Shown here: positions 28,525 through 38,676 of the stretch, in pieces
How the letters are laid out: every line of letters starts with the position of its first letter
Numbering within the stretch: position 1 is the first letter of the stretch
Position numbers and translations under genes: made by a program
The notes under the pieces: generated by a model
What the model was told of the DNA's origin: nothing
Databases searched by the model: none
What the model saw: the letters and a program-made list of their open reading frames with translations, nothing else
Origin: a bacterium
GTDB lineage: Bacteria > Pseudomonadota > Gammaproteobacteria > Burkholderiales > Thiobacillaceae
Assembly: GCA_009772925.1 (NCBI GenBank)
Contig: WOUQ01000005.1
Location: 280,024-344,023, forward strand
DNA length: 64,000 nucleotides
Reading direction: 5' to 3'

Positions 28525-29016
28525 TTACCGGTATTTCGCGTCTTCCGCCCGGTCGCGGGCGATCTGTTCTTCGTACTTGTCCCCTACCGCCAGCAGCATG
28601 TCCTTGGTGTAGTAGAGATCGCCGCGCTGCTCGCCGTGATACTCCAGGATGCGGGTCTCGACGATGGCGTCCACCGGGCAGGCTTCCTCGCAGAAGCCGC
28701 AGAAGATGCACTTGGTCAGGTCGATGTCGTACAGCGTGGTGCGACGGGTGCCGTCGGCGCGCTGTTCAGACTCGATCTTGATGGCCATGGCCGGGCACAC
28801 CGCTTCGCACAGCTTGCAGGCGATGCAGCGCTCCTCGCCGTTGGCATAGCGGCGCTGCGCGTGCAGGCCGCGGAAACGAGGCGACTGTGGCGTCTTCTCT
28901 TCCGGGAACTGCACGGTGATCTTGCGCGCGAACAGGAACTTGCCGGTCAGCGCCATGCCCTTCACCAGCTCGGTGAGCAGGAAGGTGTCGAAGAAGCGTT
29001 TGATCGCGGAAATCAT
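28525..29016 (-). CDS. nuoI: NADH-quinone oxidoreductase subunit I
   Basis: NuoI carries the two [4Fe-4S] clusters N6a and N6b of the peripheral arm. The 163-residue protein shows both motifs: [12 protein letters not shown] and [12 protein letters not shown]. The start [12 protein letters not shown] at 29016 is preceded by GAGG and gives the standard length; the frame is open further upstream but without similarity. It lies between nuoH and the hicAB insert. Confidence 0.98.
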   Translation of the reverse strand: MISAIKRFFDTFLLTELVKGMALTGKFLFARKITVQFPEEKTPQSPRFRGLHAQRRYANGEERCIACKLCEAVCPAMAIKIESEQRADGTRRTTLYDIDLTKCIFCGFCEEACPVDAIVETRILEYHGEQRGDLYYTKDMLLAVGDKYEEQIARDRAEDAKYR

Positions 29017-29059
29017 GCTCGCCTCAACTTTGCGAAAGCCGCGTCGCGGCTTCACGACG

Positions 29060-29101
29060 CTCCCCTCGCCCGCGTGCGGGAGAGGGGCTGGGGGTGAGGG
29101 T
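29060..29101. repeat. Palindromic repeat between nuoH and nuoI
   Basis: A second copy of the CTCCCCTCGCCC...GGGGCTGGGGGTGAGGGT element. Here CCCGC pairs with GCGGG within the unit. It lies in the 132-base nuoH-nuoI gap, next to another short inverted repeat (AAGCCGCG/CGCGGCTT, about 29037-29053). Confidence 0.75.
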
Positions 29102-29148
29102 GACGGGCATGGACATCATCATCGGAAGTAGCTTCATGGCCGTGCCCG

Positions 29149-30177
29149 TCAGTGGAACAGGTAGCCGAAAGGCGTCTGCATGGCGGCGCCGACGACGACG
29201 ATCCACACCAGCGTCACCGGGATGAACACCTTCCAGCCCAGGCGCATGATCTGGTCGTAGCGGTAGCGCGGGAAGGTGGCGCGGAACCAGAGGAAGAGGA
29301 ACAGCACGAAGCCCATCTTCGCCGCGATCCAGATGAAGCCATCCGGCAGGAAGGGGAAGGGCGACAGCCAGCCGCCCAGGAACATGATGCTGGTGAGGCC
29401 GGCGATGAGGATCATGTTGGCGTATTCCGCCAGGAAGAACACGGCGAAGGCCATGCCGGAATATTCGACGTGGAAGCCGGCAACGATCTCCGACTCGCCT
29501 TCCGCGACGTCGAACGGCGCCCGGTTGGTCTCGGCCACACCGGAGATCAGGTAGACCATGAACAGCGGGAACAAGGGGATGAAGTACCAGTGCCAGAAGC
29601 CGCCCTCCTGGCCCTTGACGATGTCGATCAGATTCAGGCTCTGGGCGGCCATCAACACGCCGACCAGGGCGAAGCCCATGGCGATCTCGTAGGAGACGAT
29701 CTGCGCCGAGGAGCGCAGGGCGCCCAGGAATGCGTACTTGGAGTTGGAGGCCCAGCCGGCGATGACCACGCCGTACACGCCCATCGAGGTGATCGCCATG
29801 ATGTAGAGCAGGCCGGCGTCGATATTGGCCAGCACCAGCGTATCGGTGAAGGGAAACACGGCCCAGGCCGCCAGGGCGGGGGCGATGGCCAGCACCGGCC
29901 CGAGGAAGAACAGGCCCTTGTTGGCGCCGCTGGGAATGATGATTTCCTTGAACAGCAACTTCACCGCGTCGGCGATCGGCTGCAACAGGCCGATGGGACC
30001 GACCCGGTTGGGGCCGATGCGCACCTGCATGTAGCCGATGATCTTGCGCTCGGCATAGGTCAGGTAGGCCACGCACAGCATGAGGGGCAGCACCAGGACG
30101 AGGATTTTCACCAGAGTCCAGATGGGCAGCCAGGCAGGGCCCAGCAATTCGGCCACGGGAGCGAGCAGGGCATCCAT
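29149..30177 (-). CDS. nuoH: NADH-quinone oxidoreductase subunit H
   Basis: NuoH is the eight-helix membrane subunit that forms the quinone-binding site with NuoB and NuoD. The 342-residue protein has the conserved loops [20 protein letters not shown] and [20 protein letters not shown], both diagnostic. The ATG at 30177 shares one base with the nuoG stop (TGATG). A GTG one codon upstream is also in frame. Length is normal. Confidence 0.98.
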   Translation of the reverse strand: MDALLAPVAELLGPAWLPIWTLVKILVLVLPLMLCVAYLTYAERKIIGYMQVRIGPNRVGPIGLLQPIADAVKLLFKEIIIPSGANKGLFFLGPVLAIAPALAAWAVFPFTDTLVLANIDAGLLYIMAITSMGVYGVVIAGWASNSKYAFLGALRSSAQIVSYEIAMGFALVGVLMAAQSLNLIDIVKGQEGGFWHWYFIPLFPLFMVYLISGVAETNRAPFDVAEGESEIVAGFHVEYSGMAFAVFFLAEYANMILIAGLTSIMFLGGWLSPFPFLPDGFIWIAAKMGFVLFLFLWFRATFPRYRYDQIMRLGWKVFIPVTLVWIVVVGAAMQTPFGYLFH

Positions 30178-32510
30178 CACATCTTCTCCAGTCGCGCGGC
30201 GTCGTAGCGCGGACCCAGTTTGGAGGACAGGGGATGCGAGCCGGCGACGCGCACGACACCGTCGGCCAGGCGGTCGTCACGACCCAGCTTCATCACCGAC
30301 TCACCGCCTTCCTGGACGATGCGCACCGGCTGGCCCTCCACCAGGCCGAGGCGCTGGATGAGGTCGCCACGCGCCCAGCACAGCTTTGCGTGTTCGCTGT
30401 CGCGCGTCGCCTGCAGAGCGGGCGCGCGGCGCGCCAGCATGTCACCCTGGTAGATGGGAGTCTCGCCCAGGCGCTCCAGGCCGTCGACGGCAGCTTGCAG
30501 AAGCAACTCGCCGACCGGCGCACGGTTGTCCAGGCGGGCGCGCACGCTGGCCTCGCCGTCCGGCAGAGCCGCCTGGCGCACGGCCTCGGCGGTGTCGAAC
30601 GCGAAGCCTTCCAGGCCCAGCAGGTTGCCCAGCACGCGCAGCACCTTCCAGGCGGGACGCGACTCGCCGGCGGGCTTCACGGCGGCGCGGAAATTCTGCA
30701 CGCGGCCTTCCATGTTGACGAAGGCGCCGTCGGTCTCCGCGAAGGGCACCACCGGCAGGATGACCTGTGCATAGTGCTGGGCGGCGCCCTTGAAGGCCGA
30801 CAGGGTGATCACCAGCTCGCTGGATTCCAGGGCACGGCGCATGGCGGCGACATCATGGGCGTCGAGATAGGGCTCGATACCGAGCAGGACGTAGGCCTTG
30901 CGCGGCTGCGCGACCATGGCCGCGGCACCGAGTCCGCGCGGGCCGGGCAGGCAGCCCACGGCGGCGGCGCCCACCGCGTCGGCGCTGTCCACCAGCACAC
31001 CCAGGGTGGCGCCGCTGGCCCCGGCGATGGCCTCTGCCAGGCGGTGCAGGTCGACCCTGTGCGGGTGCTGCCGGGCGACGGCGCCGAGCAGCACCGCCTT
31101 GCGCTCGCCGGACAGCAGGCTGGCGGCGATGGCGCGGGCCTCGTCGGATACAGCGATGCCGGCGACGGCGGCGGCCACCGAGCCGAGATCACGACCGGCC
31201 TCCGCCAGCGCCCGCGCGATCTCCGCCAACGCCCGTGCCAGGCCGGAAGGCCGGGTAATGAGCTTGTGCGTCACCTTGCACAGCAGGTCGTCGTCGACGG
31301 CGTGCACCACGTTGAGCTGGGCACCACGCTTCACCGCCTGGCGCAGGCGCTGGGCAATGAGCGGCTGTTCCTTGCGCAGGGTGGAGCCGATCAGCAGGAC
31401 GCGGTCGAGGCCGTCGAGCTCGGCGACGGGCATGCCCAGCCAGGGCGCGCCAGGCAACGCCGAACAATCGGCCTGGTCGAGGCGGTGGTCGAGGTTCTCG
31501 CAACCGAGGCCCTGTGCCAGCTTGGCGAACAGATAGTGTTCCTCGACGGTCTGGTGCGGCGACGCCAGGAAACCGATGGCCTCCGCGCCGTGCGTGTCAC
31601 GGATCACCTTGAGGGCGCCGGCGGCCTGCGCCAGCGCCTTCTGCCAATCGACCTCGATCCAGCGGTCGCCCTCGCGCACCATCGGCCGCGTCAGGCGATC
31701 CTCGGCGGTCAGGGCCTGGTAGGAGAAGCGGTCGCGGTCGGCCAGCCAGCATTCGTTGACGGCCTCGTTGTCCACCGGCGTCGCGCGCAGGACGCGGTTG
31801 TTCATGACGTGCAGAGCCAGATTGGCGCCCAGGCCGTCATGCGGGCTCACCGAGCGCCGGCGCGACAGTTCCCAGGGCCGCGCGCTGAAGCGGAACGGCT
31901 TGGAGGTGAGGGCGCCGACCGGGCAGAGGTCGATGACGTTGCCGGACAGTTCGTGGCTGACCTGGGTTTCCAGGAAGGGCATCACTTCGGTGTGCTCGCC
32001 GCGGCCGGGCATGCCCAGTTCCATCAGGCCGGCGATCTCCTGGCCGAAGCGCACGCAGCGGCTGCAGTGGATGCAGCGCGTCATGTCGGTGGCGATGAGC
32101 GGCCCCAGGTCCTTGTCCTTCACCACCCGCTTGGGCTCCTGGTACTTGGACGCGGAACCGCCGTAGCCCACGGCAAGATCCTGCAGCTGGCACTCGCCGC
32201 CCTGGTCGCAGATCGGACAGTCGAGGGGATGGTTGATGAGCAGGAACTCCATCACCCCCTTCTGGGCGGTGATGGCCTTGGCCGAGCGGGTGGACACCTT
32301 CATGCCGTCGGTGACCGGCGTCGCGCAGGCCGGCAGGGGCTTGGGCGCCTTTTCCACTTCCACCAGGCACATGCGGCAGTTGGCGGCGATGGACAGTTTC
32401 TTGTGGTAACAGAAATGCGGGATGTAGATGCCCGCCCGCTGCGCGGCATCCATCACCGTGCTGCCCGCGGCGACTTCGAGTTGCTGGCCGTCGATTTCGA
32501 TCAGGGGCAT
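30177..32510 (-). CDS. nuoG: NADH-quinone oxidoreductase subunit G
   Basis: NuoG is the large iron-sulfur subunit of the NADH-oxidising arm. In its first 250 residues the 777-residue protein has the [2Fe-2S] ligands ([15 protein letters not shown]), the His-Cys3 and Cys4 cluster region ([27 protein letters not shown]) and a molybdopterin-oxidoreductase-like domain after that. It is shorter than the enterobacterial protein (about 900), which is normal for betaproteobacteria. It starts one base after the nuoF stop. Confidence 0.97.
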   Translation of the reverse strand: MPLIEIDGQQLEVAAGSTVMDAAQRAGIYIPHFCYHKKLSIAANCRMCLVEVEKAPKPLPACATPVTDGMKVSTRSAKAITAQKGVMEFLLINHPLDCPICDQGGECQLQDLAVGYGGSASKYQEPKRVVKDKDLGPLIATDMTRCIHCSRCVRFGQEIAGLMELGMPGRGEHTEVMPFLETQVSHELSGNVIDLCPVGALTSKPFRFSARPWELSRRRSVSPHDGLGANLALHVMNNRVLRATPVDNEAVNECWLADRDRFSYQALTAEDRLTRPMVREGDRWIEVDWQKALAQAAGALKVIRDTHGAEAIGFLASPHQTVEEHYLFAKLAQGLGCENLDHRLDQADCSALPGAPWLGMPVAELDGLDRVLLIGSTLRKEQPLIAQRLRQAVKRGAQLNVVHAVDDDLLCKVTHKLITRPSGLARALAEIARALAEAGRDLGSVAAAVAGIAVSDEARAIAASLLSGERKAVLLGAVARQHPHRVDLHRLAEAIAGASGATLGVLVDSADAVGAAAVGCLPGPRGLGAAAMVAQPRKAYVLLGIEPYLDAHDVAAMRRALESSELVITLSAFKGAAQHYAQVILPVVPFAETDGAFVNMEGRVQNFRAAVKPAGESRPAWKVLRVLGNLLGLEGFAFDTAEAVRQAALPDGEASVRARLDNRAPVGELLLQAAVDGLERLGETPIYQGDMLARRAPALQATRDSEHAKLCWARGDLIQRLGLVEGQPVRIVQEGGESVMKLGRDDRLADGVVRVAGSHPLSSKLGPRYDAARLEKM

Positions 32511-32511
32511 A

Positions 32512-33798
32512 TCAGTGGCCTACCATGCAACGCTTGTTTTCGATGTGGTACTCGAATTCCTGGCGGAAGTGCTTGACGAAGCTGGCCACCGGGCCCACCG
32601 CCGCCTCGCCCAGCGCGCAGATGGTGTTGCCGCCGATGTTCCTGCCGATGCGCAGCAACTCGTCGAGGTCCTCGGGCCGGCCCTGGCCGTGCTCGATGCG
32701 GTGGACGATGCGATAGAGCCAGCCGGTGCCTTCCCGGCAGGGGGTGCACTGGCCGCAGGATTCCTCGAAGTAGAAGTAAGACAGCCGCTCCAGGGCCTTG
32801 ACCATGCAGACGCTGTCGTCCATGACGATGACCGCGCCGGAACCCAGCATGGAGCCGGCCTTGGCGATCGAGTCGAAGTCCAGGGTGCAGGCCATCATCA
32901 CGTCGGCAGGCAGCACCGGGGCGGAGGAGCCGCCGGGAATCACCGCCTTGAGGCTGTGCCCGGCGCGCACGCCGCCGGCCATTTCCAGCAGCTCGGCAAA
33001 GGGGGTGCCCAGGCGCACCTCGTAGTTGCCCGGCTTGTTGACGTGGCCGGACACGGAGAACAGCTTGCTGCCGCCGTTGTTAGGCTTGCCCAGTTCCAGG
33101 AAGGCCTGGCCGCCGAAACGCATGATCCAGGGAATGCTGGCCAGGGTCTCGGTGTTGTTGATGGTGGTGGGCTTGCCGTAGAGGCCGAAGCTCGCCGGGA
33201 AGGGCGGCTTGAAGCGGGGCTGGCCCTTCTTGCCCTCGATCGATTCCAGAAGCGCGGTTTCCTCGCCGCAGATGTAGGCGCCGTAGCCGTGGTGCGCAAA
33301 GAGGTCGAAGTCCCAGCCGGAACCCAGGATGTTCTTGCCCAGGAAGCCGGCCGCGCGGGCTTCTTCCAGCGCCTGCTGCCAGGATTCGTACTGCTCGAAG
33401 ATTTCGCCGTGGATGTAGTTGTAGCCCGCCTTCGCGCCCAGGGTGTAGCCGGCGATGAGCATGCCCTCGATGAGCTGGTGCGGGTTGTACAGGAGGATGT
33501 CGCGGTCCTTGAAGGTGCCGGGCTCGCCCTCGTCGGTGTTGCAGACGACGTACTTGTCGCCCGCATAGCCGCGCGGCATGAAGCTCCATTTCAGGCCGGT
33601 GGGAAAGCCGGCGCCGCCACGCCCGCGCAGGGCGCTGGTCTTGACCTGGGCGATGATGTCCTCGGCCGGGGTCTTCTCGGCCAGGATCTTCCTCAGCGCC
33701 TCGTAGCCGCCGTGGGCGGTGTAGGTGGCGAGCGACGCCGGCTGGTCGTAATCCTGGGTCCAGGAGCAGACCTTGTGGTTGGGGACGTTGAGGCTCAT
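32512..33798 (-). CDS. nuoF: NADH-quinone oxidoreductase subunit F
   Basis: NuoF binds NADH and FMN and carries cluster N3. The 428-residue protein has the FMN/NADH loop [18 protein letters not shown] near residue 60 and the cluster ligands [15 protein letters not shown] near residue 350. The start [13 protein letters not shown] at 33798 overlaps the nuoE stop (ATGA), which identifies it clearly. Length is normal. Confidence 0.98.
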   Translation of the reverse strand: MSLNVPNHKVCSWTQDYDQPASLATYTAHGGYEALRKILAEKTPAEDIIAQVKTSALRGRGGAGFPTGLKWSFMPRGYAGDKYVVCNTDEGEPGTFKDRDILLYNPHQLIEGMLIAGYTLGAKAGYNYIHGEIFEQYESWQQALEEARAAGFLGKNILGSGWDFDLFAHHGYGAYICGEETALLESIEGKKGQPRFKPPFPASFGLYGKPTTINNTETLASIPWIMRFGGQAFLELGKPNNGGSKLFSVSGHVNKPGNYEVRLGTPFAELLEMAGGVRAGHSLKAVIPGGSSAPVLPADVMMACTLDFDSIAKAGSMLGSGAVIVMDDSVCMVKALERLSYFYFEESCGQCTPCREGTGWLYRIVHRIEHGQGRPEDLDELLRIGRNIGGNTICALGEAAVGPVASFVKHFRQEFEYHIENKRCMVGH

Positions 33799-34268
33799 TT
33801 CATCTCGTCCAGCAGCTTGTCCACCGACTCGGTCGTGAGCTGGGTATGCATCTTGTGGTTGTTGTGCAGGCACAGGGGACCGTGACCGCAGGTGCCCATG
33901 CACTCGCCTTCCTTCAGGGTGTAGCGGCCGTCGGCGGTGGTCTCGCCGAAGCCGATGCCCAGCTTGGCCTGCAGGTGTTGCGCGATCTTGTCGGCGCCCT
34001 GCAACTGGCAGGGCAGGTTGGTGCACAGGGTCACCTTGTTGCGGCCCACCGGCGCCAGGTCGTACATGTTGTAGAAGGTGGCCACCTCGTAGGCGGCGAT
34101 GGCCGGCATTGCCAGGTAATTCGCCACGAACTCGATGGTGTCCCTGGACAACCAGCCCAGTTCGATCTGAGCGATGCGCAGGGCGCTCATCACCGCCGAC
34201 TGCTTGTGCTCGGGCGGGTACTTGGCGACTTCCTGGTCGATGAGGGCGAGGGATTGAGGGGAAAGCAT
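33795..34268 (-). CDS. nuoE: NADH-quinone oxidoreductase subunit E
   Basis: NuoE is the 24-kDa thioredoxin-like subunit holding [2Fe-2S] cluster N1a. The 157-residue protein has the ligand pattern CTNLPC followed by [13 protein letters not shown]. The start [18 protein letters not shown] is eight bases after the nuoD stop, and the stop overlaps nuoF. Length is normal for the family. Confidence 0.98.
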   Translation of the reverse strand: MLSPQSLALIDQEVAKYPPEHKQSAVMSALRIAQIELGWLSRDTIEFVANYLAMPAIAAYEVATFYNMYDLAPVGRNKVTLCTNLPCQLQGADKIAQHLQAKLGIGFGETTADGRYTLKEGECMGTCGHGPLCLHNNHKMHTQLTTESVDKLLDEMK

Positions 34269-34276
34269 CTGGTCTC

Positions 34277-35530
34277 TTAGCGGTCGATGTCGCCGAACAC
34301 GATGTCCAGCGTGCCGATGATGGCCACCACGTCGGCGATCATGTGGCCGCGCGACATCTCGTCCAGGGCGGCCAGATGGGAGAAGCCGGGGGCGCGCAGC
34401 TTGAGCCGGTAGGGCTTGTTGGCGCCGTCGGACACCAGGTAGACGCCGAACTCGCCCTTGGCATGCTCCACCGCCGCGTAAGCCTCGCCCTCGGGCACGT
34501 GCATGCCCTCGGTGAACAGCTTGAAGTGGTGGATCAGCTCTTCCATGTTGGATTTCATCGACTCCCGGCTGGGCGGCGCCACCTTGTGGTTGTCGACGAT
34601 CACCGGGCCGGGGTTCTGCTTCAGCCAATCCACGCACTGCCGGATGATCTTGTTGGACTCGCGCATCTCTTCGATGCGCACCAGGTAGCGATCGTAGCTG
34701 TCGCCGGTGCGGCCCACGGGGATCTCGAAATCCATGCGGTCGTAGACCTCGTAGGGCTGCTGCTTGCGCATGTCCCAGACGATGCCGGAGCCGCGCAGCA
34801 TGGGGCCGGTCATACCCAGGGCCTTGGCCCGTTCCGGGGTGAGCACGCCGATGCCGACGGTGCGCTGCTTCCAGATGCGGTTGTCGGTGAGCAGGGTCTC
34901 GTAGTCGTCGACGCAGCCGGGGAAGCGGCGGGTGAAATCCTCGATGAAGTCCAGCACGCTGCCCTGGCGGTTCTCGTTCATGCGGCGCAGGTCGGCCTCG
35001 TTCTTGCCACGCGTCACCAGGTACTGCGGCATGCGATCCGGCAGGTCGCGGTAGACGCCGCCGGGCCGGTAATAGGCCGCGTGCATGCGGGCGCCGGTGA
35101 CCGCCTCGTAGACGTCGATAAGATCCTCGCGCTCGCGGAAGGCATAGAGGAACACGGTCATCGCGCCCACGTCGAGGGCATGGGTGCCGAGCCACAGGAG
35201 GTGGTTCAGGATGCGGGTGATTTCATCGAACATCACCCGGATGTACTGGGCCCGCTCCGGCACCTGCAGGCCCAGCAGGCGCTCGATGGCCATCACGTAG
35301 GCGTGCTCGTTCATCATCATGGACATGTAGTCCAGACGATCCATGTAGGGCACGGCCTGCAGGAAGGTTTTGGTTTCCGCCAGCTTCTCGGTGCCGCGAT
35401 GCAGCAGGCCGATATGCGGGTCGGCCCGCTCGATGACCTCGCCGTCGAGTTCCAGCACCAGGCGCAACACGCCGTGGGCGGCCGGATGCTGGGGACCAAA
35501 GTTGATCGTGTAATTGCGGATATCGGCCAT
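34277..35530 (-). CDS. nuoD: NADH-quinone oxidoreductase subunit D
   Basis: NuoD is the 49-kDa subunit of the quinone-binding module, related to the large subunit of NiFe hydrogenases. The 417-residue protein has [20 protein letters not shown] near the start and ends [14 protein letters not shown], both diagnostic. GAGGAAGG precedes the ATG at 35530. Uniquely here, the first 11 residues ([11 protein letters not shown]) are also encoded by a second start copy at 35676, directly after nuoC. Confidence 0.97.
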   Translation of the reverse strand: MADIRNYTINFGPQHPAAHGVLRLVLELDGEVIERADPHIGLLHRGTEKLAETKTFLQAVPYMDRLDYMSMMMNEHAYVMAIERLLGLQVPERAQYIRVMFDEITRILNHLLWLGTHALDVGAMTVFLYAFREREDLIDVYEAVTGARMHAAYYRPGGVYRDLPDRMPQYLVTRGKNEADLRRMNENRQGSVLDFIEDFTRRFPGCVDDYETLLTDNRIWKQRTVGIGVLTPERAKALGMTGPMLRGSGIVWDMRKQQPYEVYDRMDFEIPVGRTGDSYDRYLVRIEEMRESNKIIRQCVDWLKQNPGPVIVDNHKVAPPSRESMKSNMEELIHHFKLFTEGMHVPEGEAYAAVEHAKGEFGVYLVSDGANKPYRLKLRAPGFSHLAALDEMSRGHMIADVVAIIGTLDIVFGDIDR

Positions 35531-35532
35531 GA

Positions 35533-35676
35533 TCAGCCAACCTTCCTCGAAGGCACGTCGTCTGCGCGCCCAATACGCAGATCCACTTCGTCGCAGGCTA
35601 ACGTGAGCGCAGCGAACGTTAAGGCCGCAGGCCGGCCGAAGACAAAGTTGATGGTGTAGTTGCGGATGTCGGCCAT
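35533..35676 (-). pseudogene. Duplicated nuoD start (47-residue frame) between nuoC and nuoD
   Basis: The ATG at 35676 follows the nuoC stop directly and encodes [11 protein letters not shown], identical to the NuoD N-terminus but with three synonymous differences. The frame then diverges ([20 protein letters not shown]) and stops two bases before the real nuoD ATG. The inserted part contains an inverted repeat TAACGT...ACGTTA. It looks like the original nuoD start, displaced by an insertion and re-created downstream. Translation through it could couple nuoC to nuoD. Confidence 0.75.
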
Positions 35677-36276
35677 TTACACGTCCCCGCCGTAGTTGTC
35701 CTCGCGCACGATGCGCGGCGTGACCTCGCGCGGGTCGATGCTCACCGGCTGGTAGACGACCCGCTTCAACTCGGGGTCGTAGCGCATTTCCACATGGCCG
35801 GAAATGGGGAAGTCCTTGCGGAAGGGATGGCCGATGAATCCGTAGTCGGTAAGGATACGGCGCAGATCCGGATGGCCTTCGAAGACGATGCCGAACAGGT
35901 CGAAGGCCTCCCGCTCGAACCAGTTCACCGCCGGCCACACGTCGATCAACGAGGCCAGCATGGGCAGCTCGTCGTCGGCGCAGAAAGTGCGCACGCGCAG
36001 GCGCTGGTTCTTCACCACCGACAACAGGTGCAGGACCACGGCGAAGCGCGCGCCTTGCCAGGCGCCATCCTTGTAGGCGGAGTAGTCGACGCCGCAGAGG
36101 TCCATCATCAGATCGAAGGCGAGCCCCGGTTCGTCGCGCAGGGCAAAGGCCACCTCGACCCAGTCCTCGGGCTTCACCTCGATGGTGAGCTCGCCGACGG
36201 CGATCCTGCTGGCGATGAGCTTGTCGCCCAGGACGTCCTCGACGCGCGCGAGTAAGGCTTCCGGAGTCAGCGGCAT
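35677..36276 (-). CDS. nuoC: NADH-quinone oxidoreductase subunit C
   Basis: NuoC is the 30-kDa subunit of the peripheral arm. The 199-residue protein has the signature [20 protein letters not shown] followed by [19 protein letters not shown], diagnostic of the family, and is a separate protein rather than the NuoCD fusion found in enterobacteria. It starts 18 bases after the nuoB stop. Its stop codon is followed immediately by the duplicated nuoD start. Confidence 0.98.
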   Translation of the reverse strand: MPLTPEALLARVEDVLGDKLIASRIAVGELTIEVKPEDWVEVAFALRDEPGLAFDLMMDLCGVDYSAYKDGAWQGARFAVVLHLLSVVKNQRLRVRTFCADDELPMLASLIDVWPAVNWFEREAFDLFGIVFEGHPDLRRILTDYGFIGHPFRKDFPISGHVEMRYDPELKRVVYQPVSIDPREVTPRIVREDNYGGDV

Positions 36277-36294
36277 GATGCTTGTGCGTTCCTG

Positions 36295-36771
36295 TCAGCG
36301 GGCGATGGTGCTGGTGCGCCGGATCTTCTTCTGCAACTGGATCAGGCCGTACAGCAAGGCCTCGGCGCTGGGCGGGCAGCCGGGCACATAGACATCCACG
36401 GGCACGATGCGGTCGCAACCGCGCACCACGGAATAGGAATAATGGTAATAGCCGCCGCCGTTGGCGCAGGAACCCATGGACAGCACCCAGCGCGGCTCCG
36501 ACATCTGGTCGTAGACCTTGCGCAGGGCGGGCGCCATCTTGTTGCAGAGGGTGCCGGCGACGATCATCAGGTCGCTTTGCCGCGGACTGGGACGGAACAC
36601 CATGCCGAAACGGTCCAGGTCGTAGCGGGAGGCGCCGGCCTGCATCATTTCGATGGCGCAGCAGGCCAGGCCGAAGGTCATCGGCCACAGCGAGCCGGTG
36701 CGGGTGTAGTTCACCACCGCGTCGACGGTGGTGGTGACGAAGCCTTTTTCGAGTACGCCTTCGATGCCCAT
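36295..36771 (-). CDS. nuoB: NADH-quinone oxidoreductase subunit B
   Basis: NuoB binds cluster N2, the last iron-sulfur centre before quinone. The 158-residue protein shows the tandem cysteines in [13 protein letters not shown] and the others in [20 protein letters not shown] and [14 protein letters not shown]. The start [15 protein letters not shown] lies 10 bases after nuoA. Length is normal. Confidence 0.98.
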   Translation of the reverse strand: MGIEGVLEKGFVTTTVDAVVNYTRTGSLWPMTFGLACCAIEMMQAGASRYDLDRFGMVFRPSPRQSDLMIVAGTLCNKMAPALRKVYDQMSEPRWVLSMGSCANGGGYYHYSYSVVRGCDRIVPVDVYVPGCPPSAEALLYGLIQLQKKIRRTSTIAR

Positions 36772-36781
36772 CGTCTTTATC

Positions 36782-37138
36782 TCATTCCCAATCCAGGGCG
36801 CCCTTCATCCACTCGTAGATGAAGCCCACCACCAGAATGCCCAGGAAAACCATCATGGAAAGGAAGCCGAACAGGCCGATATCCTCCAGCACCACGGCCC
36901 AGGGAAAGAGGAAGGCGATTTCGAGATCGAACAGGATGAAGAGGATGGCGACCAGGTAGAAGCGCACGTCGAACTTCATGCGCGCGTCCTCGAAGGCCTC
37001 GAAGCCGCACTCGTAGGGCGACCCCTTCTCCGCGTCGGGACGGCTGGGGCCGAGCAGCTTGCCCGCCAGCATGGGCACCACGCCAAATCCCAGACCCACC
37101 AGGATGAAAAGCAGAATCGGAAAATAGTTCTCGAGCAT
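36782..37138 (-). CDS. nuoA: NADH-quinone oxidoreductase subunit A
   Basis: NuoA is a three-helix membrane subunit of complex I and the first gene of the operon. The 118-residue protein starts [19 protein letters not shown] and has the conserved loop [20 protein letters not shown] with its cysteine. GGGGAA precedes the ATG. The frame is open 45 bases further upstream but without similarity. A sigma-70 promoter lies 45-73 bases upstream. Confidence 0.98.
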   Translation of the reverse strand: MLENYFPILLFILVGLGFGVVPMLAGKLLGPSRPDAEKGSPYECGFEAFEDARMKFDVRFYLVAILFILFDLEIAFLFPWAVVLEDIGLFGFLSMMVFLGILVVGFIYEWMKGALDWE

Positions 37139-37182
37139 GGATTCCCCGGGATGGCGTGTCGGCACGCGCCATGAATTGCGCA

Positions 37183-37211
37183 AGTCTAGGTGCTAGCGCC
37201 CCTTGCGTCAA
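37183..37211 (-). promoter_or_regulatory. Sigma-70 promoter of the nuo operon
   Basis: On the minus strand TTGACG (37206-37211) and TAGACT (37183-37188) are separated by 17 bases. Predicted transcription begins near 37176, about 38 bases before nuoA. It lies directly downstream of the tRNA-Leu terminator. Confidence 0.75.
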
Positions 37212-37220
37212 GGCTCGATA

Positions 37221-37250
37221 AAACAAAAAACCCATTGATATCAATGGGTT
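37221..37250 (-). terminator. Rho-independent terminator after tRNA-Leu(GAG)
   Basis: A 22-bp perfect palindrome (37229-37250) starting AACCCATTGAT is followed on the minus strand by TTTTGTTTT. It closes the tpiA-secG-tRNA-Leu unit and insulates the nuo promoter. Confidence 0.92.
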
Positions 37251-37285
37251 ATTAAATAAGTACAGTTATATATAAGGAAATTCGA

Positions 37286-37370
37286 TGGTGCCGACGGCGA
37301 GACTCGAACTCGCACGACTTTCGTCACTGCCCCCTCAAGACAGCGTGTCTACCAATTTCACCACGTCGGC
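37286..37370 (-). tRNA. tRNA-Leu (anticodon GAG)
   Basis: An 85-nt class II tRNA with encoded CCA. The acceptor stem GCCGACG pairs with CGTCGGC. The anticodon stem CTGTC/GGCAG encloses loop TTGAGGG, giving anticodon GAG. The T-arm is GCGAGTTCGAGTCTCGC. It lies downstream of secG on the same strand, the usual betaproteobacterial position. Confidence 0.97.
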
Positions 37371-37401
37371 CGTGGGGGACGCTGCGCGCCCCGAAAACCC
37401 C

Positions 37402-37740
37402 TTACTTCGGGATGGCTCCCGATTTATCCAGAGCACCCGCGGGTTGTTCAACGGGCTGCGGCGCCGCCGGCTGGGCCGGCACCGCCAGCGGCTTGGCCGC
37501 GGTCTCGTGCTTCTGGGTCGAAAAATAGGTCAGTCCCAAGCTGGTCAGGAAAAACACCGTGGCCAGTACCGCCGTGCTGCGGGACAAAAAGTTCGCGGAG
37601 CCGGTGGCGCCGAACAGGCTGCCGGAGGAGCCGCTGCCGAAGGCCGCGCCCATGTCGGCACCCTTGCCGTGCTGCAGGAGAACCAAGGCGATGACGGTGA
37701 CGGCGACGATGAGATGCGCGACCCAAACGATGAATTCCAT
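37402..37740 (-). CDS. secG: Preprotein translocase subunit SecG
   Basis: SecG assists the SecYEG channel. The 112-residue protein has two membrane helices (about residues 1-20 and 52-72), with the family loop [20 protein letters not shown] between them, and an alanine/proline-rich tail. It starts 12 bases after the tpiA stop. Length and context (tpiA upstream, tRNA-Leu downstream) are standard. Confidence 0.96.
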   Translation of the reverse strand: MEFIVWVAHLIVAVTVIALVLLQHGKGADMGAAFGSGSSGSLFGATGSANFLSRSTAVLATVFFLTSLGLTYFSTQKHETAAKPLAVPAQPAAPQPVEQPAGALDKSGAIPK

Positions 37741-37752
37741 GGCTGATATTCC

Positions 37753-38499
37753 TTATCCGGCCCGGCAGATGGCCAGAAACTCTTCGGCATTGAGCGCGGC
37801 GCCGCCGATCAGGCCGCCGTCGATGTCCGGCTGGGACAGCAGTTCCGCGGCGTTACCGGGCTTCATGCTGCCGCCGTACTGGATGATGAGGCCCTTGGCG
37901 ACGCCGGCGTCGAGGCTGCGCACACGGGCGCGGATGAAGGCGTGCACGGCCTGCGCCTGCTCGGGCGAGGCGGTCTTGCCGGTACCGATGGCCCACACCG
38001 GCTCGTAGGCGAGCACGGCCTTGGCCAGGGCGGACACGCCGCACTTGGCGATGACCGCGTCCAGCTGGCGGCCCACCACCTGTTCGGTGATGCCGCCTTC
38101 GCGCTCCTCCAGGGTCTCGCCCACGCAGAGGATGGGGGTCAGGCCGGCGGCCTGGGCGGCGGCGAACTTCTCCGCCACCACGGCGTCGCTCTCGCCGAAG
38201 AGGGCACGGCGCTCGGAGTGGCCGACGATGACGTAGGCGCAGCCGAAATCCTTGAGCATGGCCGCCGACACTTCACCGGTGAAGGCACCCTTGGTGTGCT
38301 GACTGACATTCTGCGCACCCCAGGCGATCTTGGAACCGGCCAGCCGGGCCTGCGCCTGTGCCAGGTAGGGAAACGGCGCGCATACCGCCACGCCGACCTT
38401 GACCGTGCCGATGCCGGCCAGGATGCCGGAAAGCAAGGCCTCGTTCTCGGCGAGACTGCCGTGCATTTTCCAGTTGCCGGCCACCAGTTTGCGACGCAT
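37753..38499 (-). CDS. tpiA: Triosephosphate isomerase
   Basis: TpiA interconverts dihydroxyacetone phosphate and glyceraldehyde 3-phosphate in glycolysis and gluconeogenesis. The 248-residue protein has the substrate lysine in VAGNWKMHG, the catalytic histidine in [15 protein letters not shown], the catalytic glutamate in [15 protein letters not shown] and the phosphate loop [25 protein letters not shown] precedes the ATG. It is divergent from the phosphoesterase operon. Confidence 0.98.
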   Translation of the reverse strand: MRRKLVAGNWKMHGSLAENEALLSGILAGIGTVKVGVAVCAPFPYLAQAQARLAGSKIAWGAQNVSQHTKGAFTGEVSAAMLKDFGCAYVIVGHSERRALFGESDAVVAEKFAAAQAAGLTPILCVGETLEEREGGITEQVVGRQLDAVIAKCGVSALAKAVLAYEPVWAIGTGKTASPEQAQAVHAFIRARVRSLDAGVAKGLIIQYGGSMKPGNAAELLSQPDIDGGLIGGAALNAEEFLAICRAG

Positions 38500-38635
38500 G
38501 GGTTCCCCCTTGAAAAAGGCCGTGAAGTCTAATGGGGAAGACCGCTCCGGTCAATCTTCGCGAGATTGCGCCGGGGGTGTTGCGCAGTGTGGCGCGCTGG
38601 CCACGCGCGATGTCGCGCGCATGTCCGACAAGCCG

Positions 38636-38653
38636 TTGTCACTGGACTGTCAC
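38636..38653 (+). promoter_or_regulatory. Pho box upstream of the plcP-like operon
   Basis: TTGTCACTGGACTGTCAC contains two TGTCAC cores at 11-bp spacing, very close to the PhoB consensus. A poor -10, CAGAGT (38664-38669), follows after 10 bases. This would place the transcript start at about 38676, next to the ATG, so the mRNA may be leaderless. Confidence 0.8.
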
Positions 38654-38676
38654 AGAGGCTTGGCAGAGTGCGACGC

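Noticed and set aside
35533..35643. Possible cloning-vector sequence in the nuoC-nuoD insert, because of TGCGTATTGGGCGC
   Set aside because: The match is only 14 bases, and the flanking bases do not continue any vector sequence I know.
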